The translations under genes and the position numbers were made by a program. The notes under the pieces are model-generated. The model did not search any database. It worked only from the letters and a program-made list of their open reading frames with translations, and was not told the DNA's origin. Of a stretch of DNA of 7,093 nucleotides, positions 5,819 through 7,093 are shown one piece after another. Within the stretch, counting starts at the first letter, position 1, and every line of letters starts with the position of its first letter. This DNA is from an uncultured Woeseiaceae bacterium (lineage in GTDB: Bacteria > Pseudomonadota > Gammaproteobacteria > Steroidobacterales > Woeseiaceae). Location of the stretch: NCBI GenBank assembly GCA_945787435.1, contig CALZHX010000092.1, forward strand, positions 1 through 7,093, read 5' to 3'.

Positions 5819-7093
5819 TCGCGTTCATCTTGGCAACGATGGCCAGGTAAGGTTCGGGTTTGGCGAGGTCCACGCCTGCCTCGACGAGCAACAGGTATGG
5901 ATAGTTTGAGCCGCCGGCACGCAGCAGGTCCTTGTAGTTCTCGACGCCGGCCTCACCATCTTCGACGATCTTGGCGTACAAAGCCGTACCCGCGGTTTTC
6001 GACGTGGCGTACTGGTAGACGTACATGTTGCGGTAAAAGTGCGGTACGAACATCCATTCGTTGGTGTACAGGTCGTCAATAACAACGACGCCCTCATCAT
6101 GTCCGTGGTAGCGGCGCAAAATGTCGCCGTAGATTTCGGAAATACGTTGTCCTGAGAGTGCTTCACCACGCTCCGCGGATTCGTACAATGCCAGCTCGAA
6201 TTCGGCAAACATTGTCTGGCGGAAGAACGTGCCACGCATGCCTTCCAGCGCATGCCCGAGGTAAAACAGTTTCTCGTCGATGGATTCCGCGTTCGTCGTC
6301 ATGTGGTCCTGCAGAATCAGCTCGAGCGATGTCGACGGGATTTCAGCGATGAAGGTAGCGTAGCTGGCAGTTTCGAACGGCTGTTCCTCGCGTGCATACA
6401 GCGTGTGCATCGCGTGGCCCCATTCATGTGCGAGCGTGGATAATCCTGCGTAGTTGTCGTTGTGGTTGAGCAGCAGGTAGGGATGCACATCGTAGGCGAA
6501 ACCAGCCATGTAAGCGCCGGAACGTTTGCCTTGCTGCGGGTAGACGTGCATCCAGCGTTCGTTCATCGCTGCCTTTTGGCGCGAGACCCAGTCGTCGCCG
6601 AGAACACTCATGGCTTCCAGGGTGATCTCCTTGCTCGTTTCAATACCAAATTCCTTATCGAGCGAGACGAGCGGCGGGTATATATCGTAGTAGTGCATTT
6701 GCTCGACACCCAGCATGCGTGCGCGCAGCCGGAAATAGCGGTGCAGTGTCGGCAGCGCCTTGTTTACCTCTTCGACAAGCGTGTGATAGACGGCTGGCGG
6801 AATGTTGTCCTGGTGTAGCTCGCGGTGGAGCACGCCGTCATAGTTTCTTGCCTTTGCCAGTCCGACCTGCGTCTGCACATGTGAATTCAGTACCATGCCG
6901 ACCGAGTTGCGGTACTCGAGCCACTTGTTCCAGAAGGTGTCGAACGCCAGTTTGCGATCGTCGCGGTTCTCGCTGCCACGAACCCGGCCATAACCCTGTG
7001 AGTCGATGCGTACTTCTTCACCGTCCGACGTCGTAATCGTCGGCCACGGAATATCCGAATTGGCGATCAGGCTGTAAGTACTCGATGGCCCGC
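5778..7093 (-). CDS. M3B family oligopeptidase (oligoendopeptidase F type), 5'-partial
   Basis: The frame stays open from the TAA at 5778-5780 to the right edge (last full codon 7089-7091), so the internal ATG at 6896 is not the start. About 437 C-terminal residues are visible; the family is usually around 600. Upstream of 6896 the frame encodes FDTFWNKWLEYRNSVG, and after it AKARNYDGVLHRELHQDNIP, both typical of PepF-like enzymes. The zinc site is HEWGH (bases 6414-6428: two His ligands and the catalytic Glu), with the third ligand probably the Glu in FIAEIPST (6342-6344). The C-terminal stretches YHGHDEGVVVIDDLYTNEW and HFYRNMYVYQYATSKTAG, which follow the helical zinc-site region, also fit the family. 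These enzymes cut oligopeptides in the final steps of protein turnover. Whether it has a signal peptide is unknown because the N-terminus is off the window. It is convergent with and overlaps the M48 gene. Confidence 0.93.
   Translation of the reverse strand, partial: GPSSTYSLIANSDIPWPTITTSDGEEVRIDSQGYGRVRGSENRDDRKLAFDTFWNKWLEYRNSVGMVLNSHVQTQVGLAKARNYDGVLHRELHQDNIPPAVYHTLVEEVNKALPTLHRYFRLRARMLGVEQMHYYDIYPPLVSLDKEFGIETSKEITLEAMSVLGDDWVSRQKAAMNERWMHVYPQQGKRSGAYMAGFAYDVHPYLLLNHNDNYAGLSTLAHEWGHAMHTLYAREEQPFETASYATFIAEIPSTSLELILQDHMTTNAESIDEKLFYLGHALEGMRGTFFRQTMFAEFELALYESAERGEALSGQRISEIYGDILRRYHGHDEGVVVIDDLYTNEWMFVPHFYRNMYVYQYATSKTAGTALYAKIVEDGEAGVENYKDLLRAGGSNYPYLLLVEAGVDLAKPEPYLAIVAKMNAIMDEMESLLDELE

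Noticed and set aside
6894..6896. ATG at 6896 as start of the M3 peptidase
   Set aside because: The frame continues upstream to the window edge with family-typical sequence, so this is an internal methionine.

Overview
This 7.1 kb window looks like chromosomal DNA of a Gram-negative bacterium, most likely a gammaproteobacterium. The reasons are an outer-membrane beta-barrel gene ending in aromatic residues, a lipobox-bearing M48 peptidase with TPRs, a DUF937 (YidB-like) protein, a MacB/LolD-type ABC system, and dense, moderately GC-rich coding with short gaps. The genus cannot be fixed by eye. There are no tRNAs, rRNAs, insertion sequences or CRISPR arrays, and every gap between genes is under 100 bp.

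Left part (about 1-3007, plus strand): an ABC cluster reads permease, then ATPase, then outer-membrane beta-barrel protein, with a 2 bp gap and then an 11 bp overlap. The permease (FtsX/MacB fold) enters from outside the window. It is interrupted by one in-frame TAG at 851-853, at a position where the family normally has a glutamate. The frame continues intact after the stop through the remaining membrane helices and the C-terminal family motif. It is therefore a recent pseudogene, a sequencing error, or a gene made in two pieces. The ATPase and the barrel gene are intact.

Middle part (3008-4190, minus strand): a hemerythrin-like protein and a DUF937 protein lie in tandem 82 bp apart, DUF937 being promoter-proximal. 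The hemerythrin stop codon abuts the stop codon of the convergent barrel gene, forming TGATCA.

Right part (4191-7093): a 77 bp divergent region carries a perfect TATAAT on the plus strand overlapping a TTGACA on the minus strand. It separates DUF937 from a 516-residue outer-membrane M48 metallopeptidase lipoprotein with TPRs and an added C-terminal domain. The peptidase gene overlaps by 41 bp, tail to tail, the 3' end of an M3B (oligoendopeptidase F-type) zinc peptidase whose 5' part leaves the window.

Taken together this is a cell-envelope and protein-turnover neighbourhood. The best candidate for an uncharacterised system is the ABC permease/ATPase/outer-membrane-barrel set. The clearest anomaly is the amber codon in its permease.
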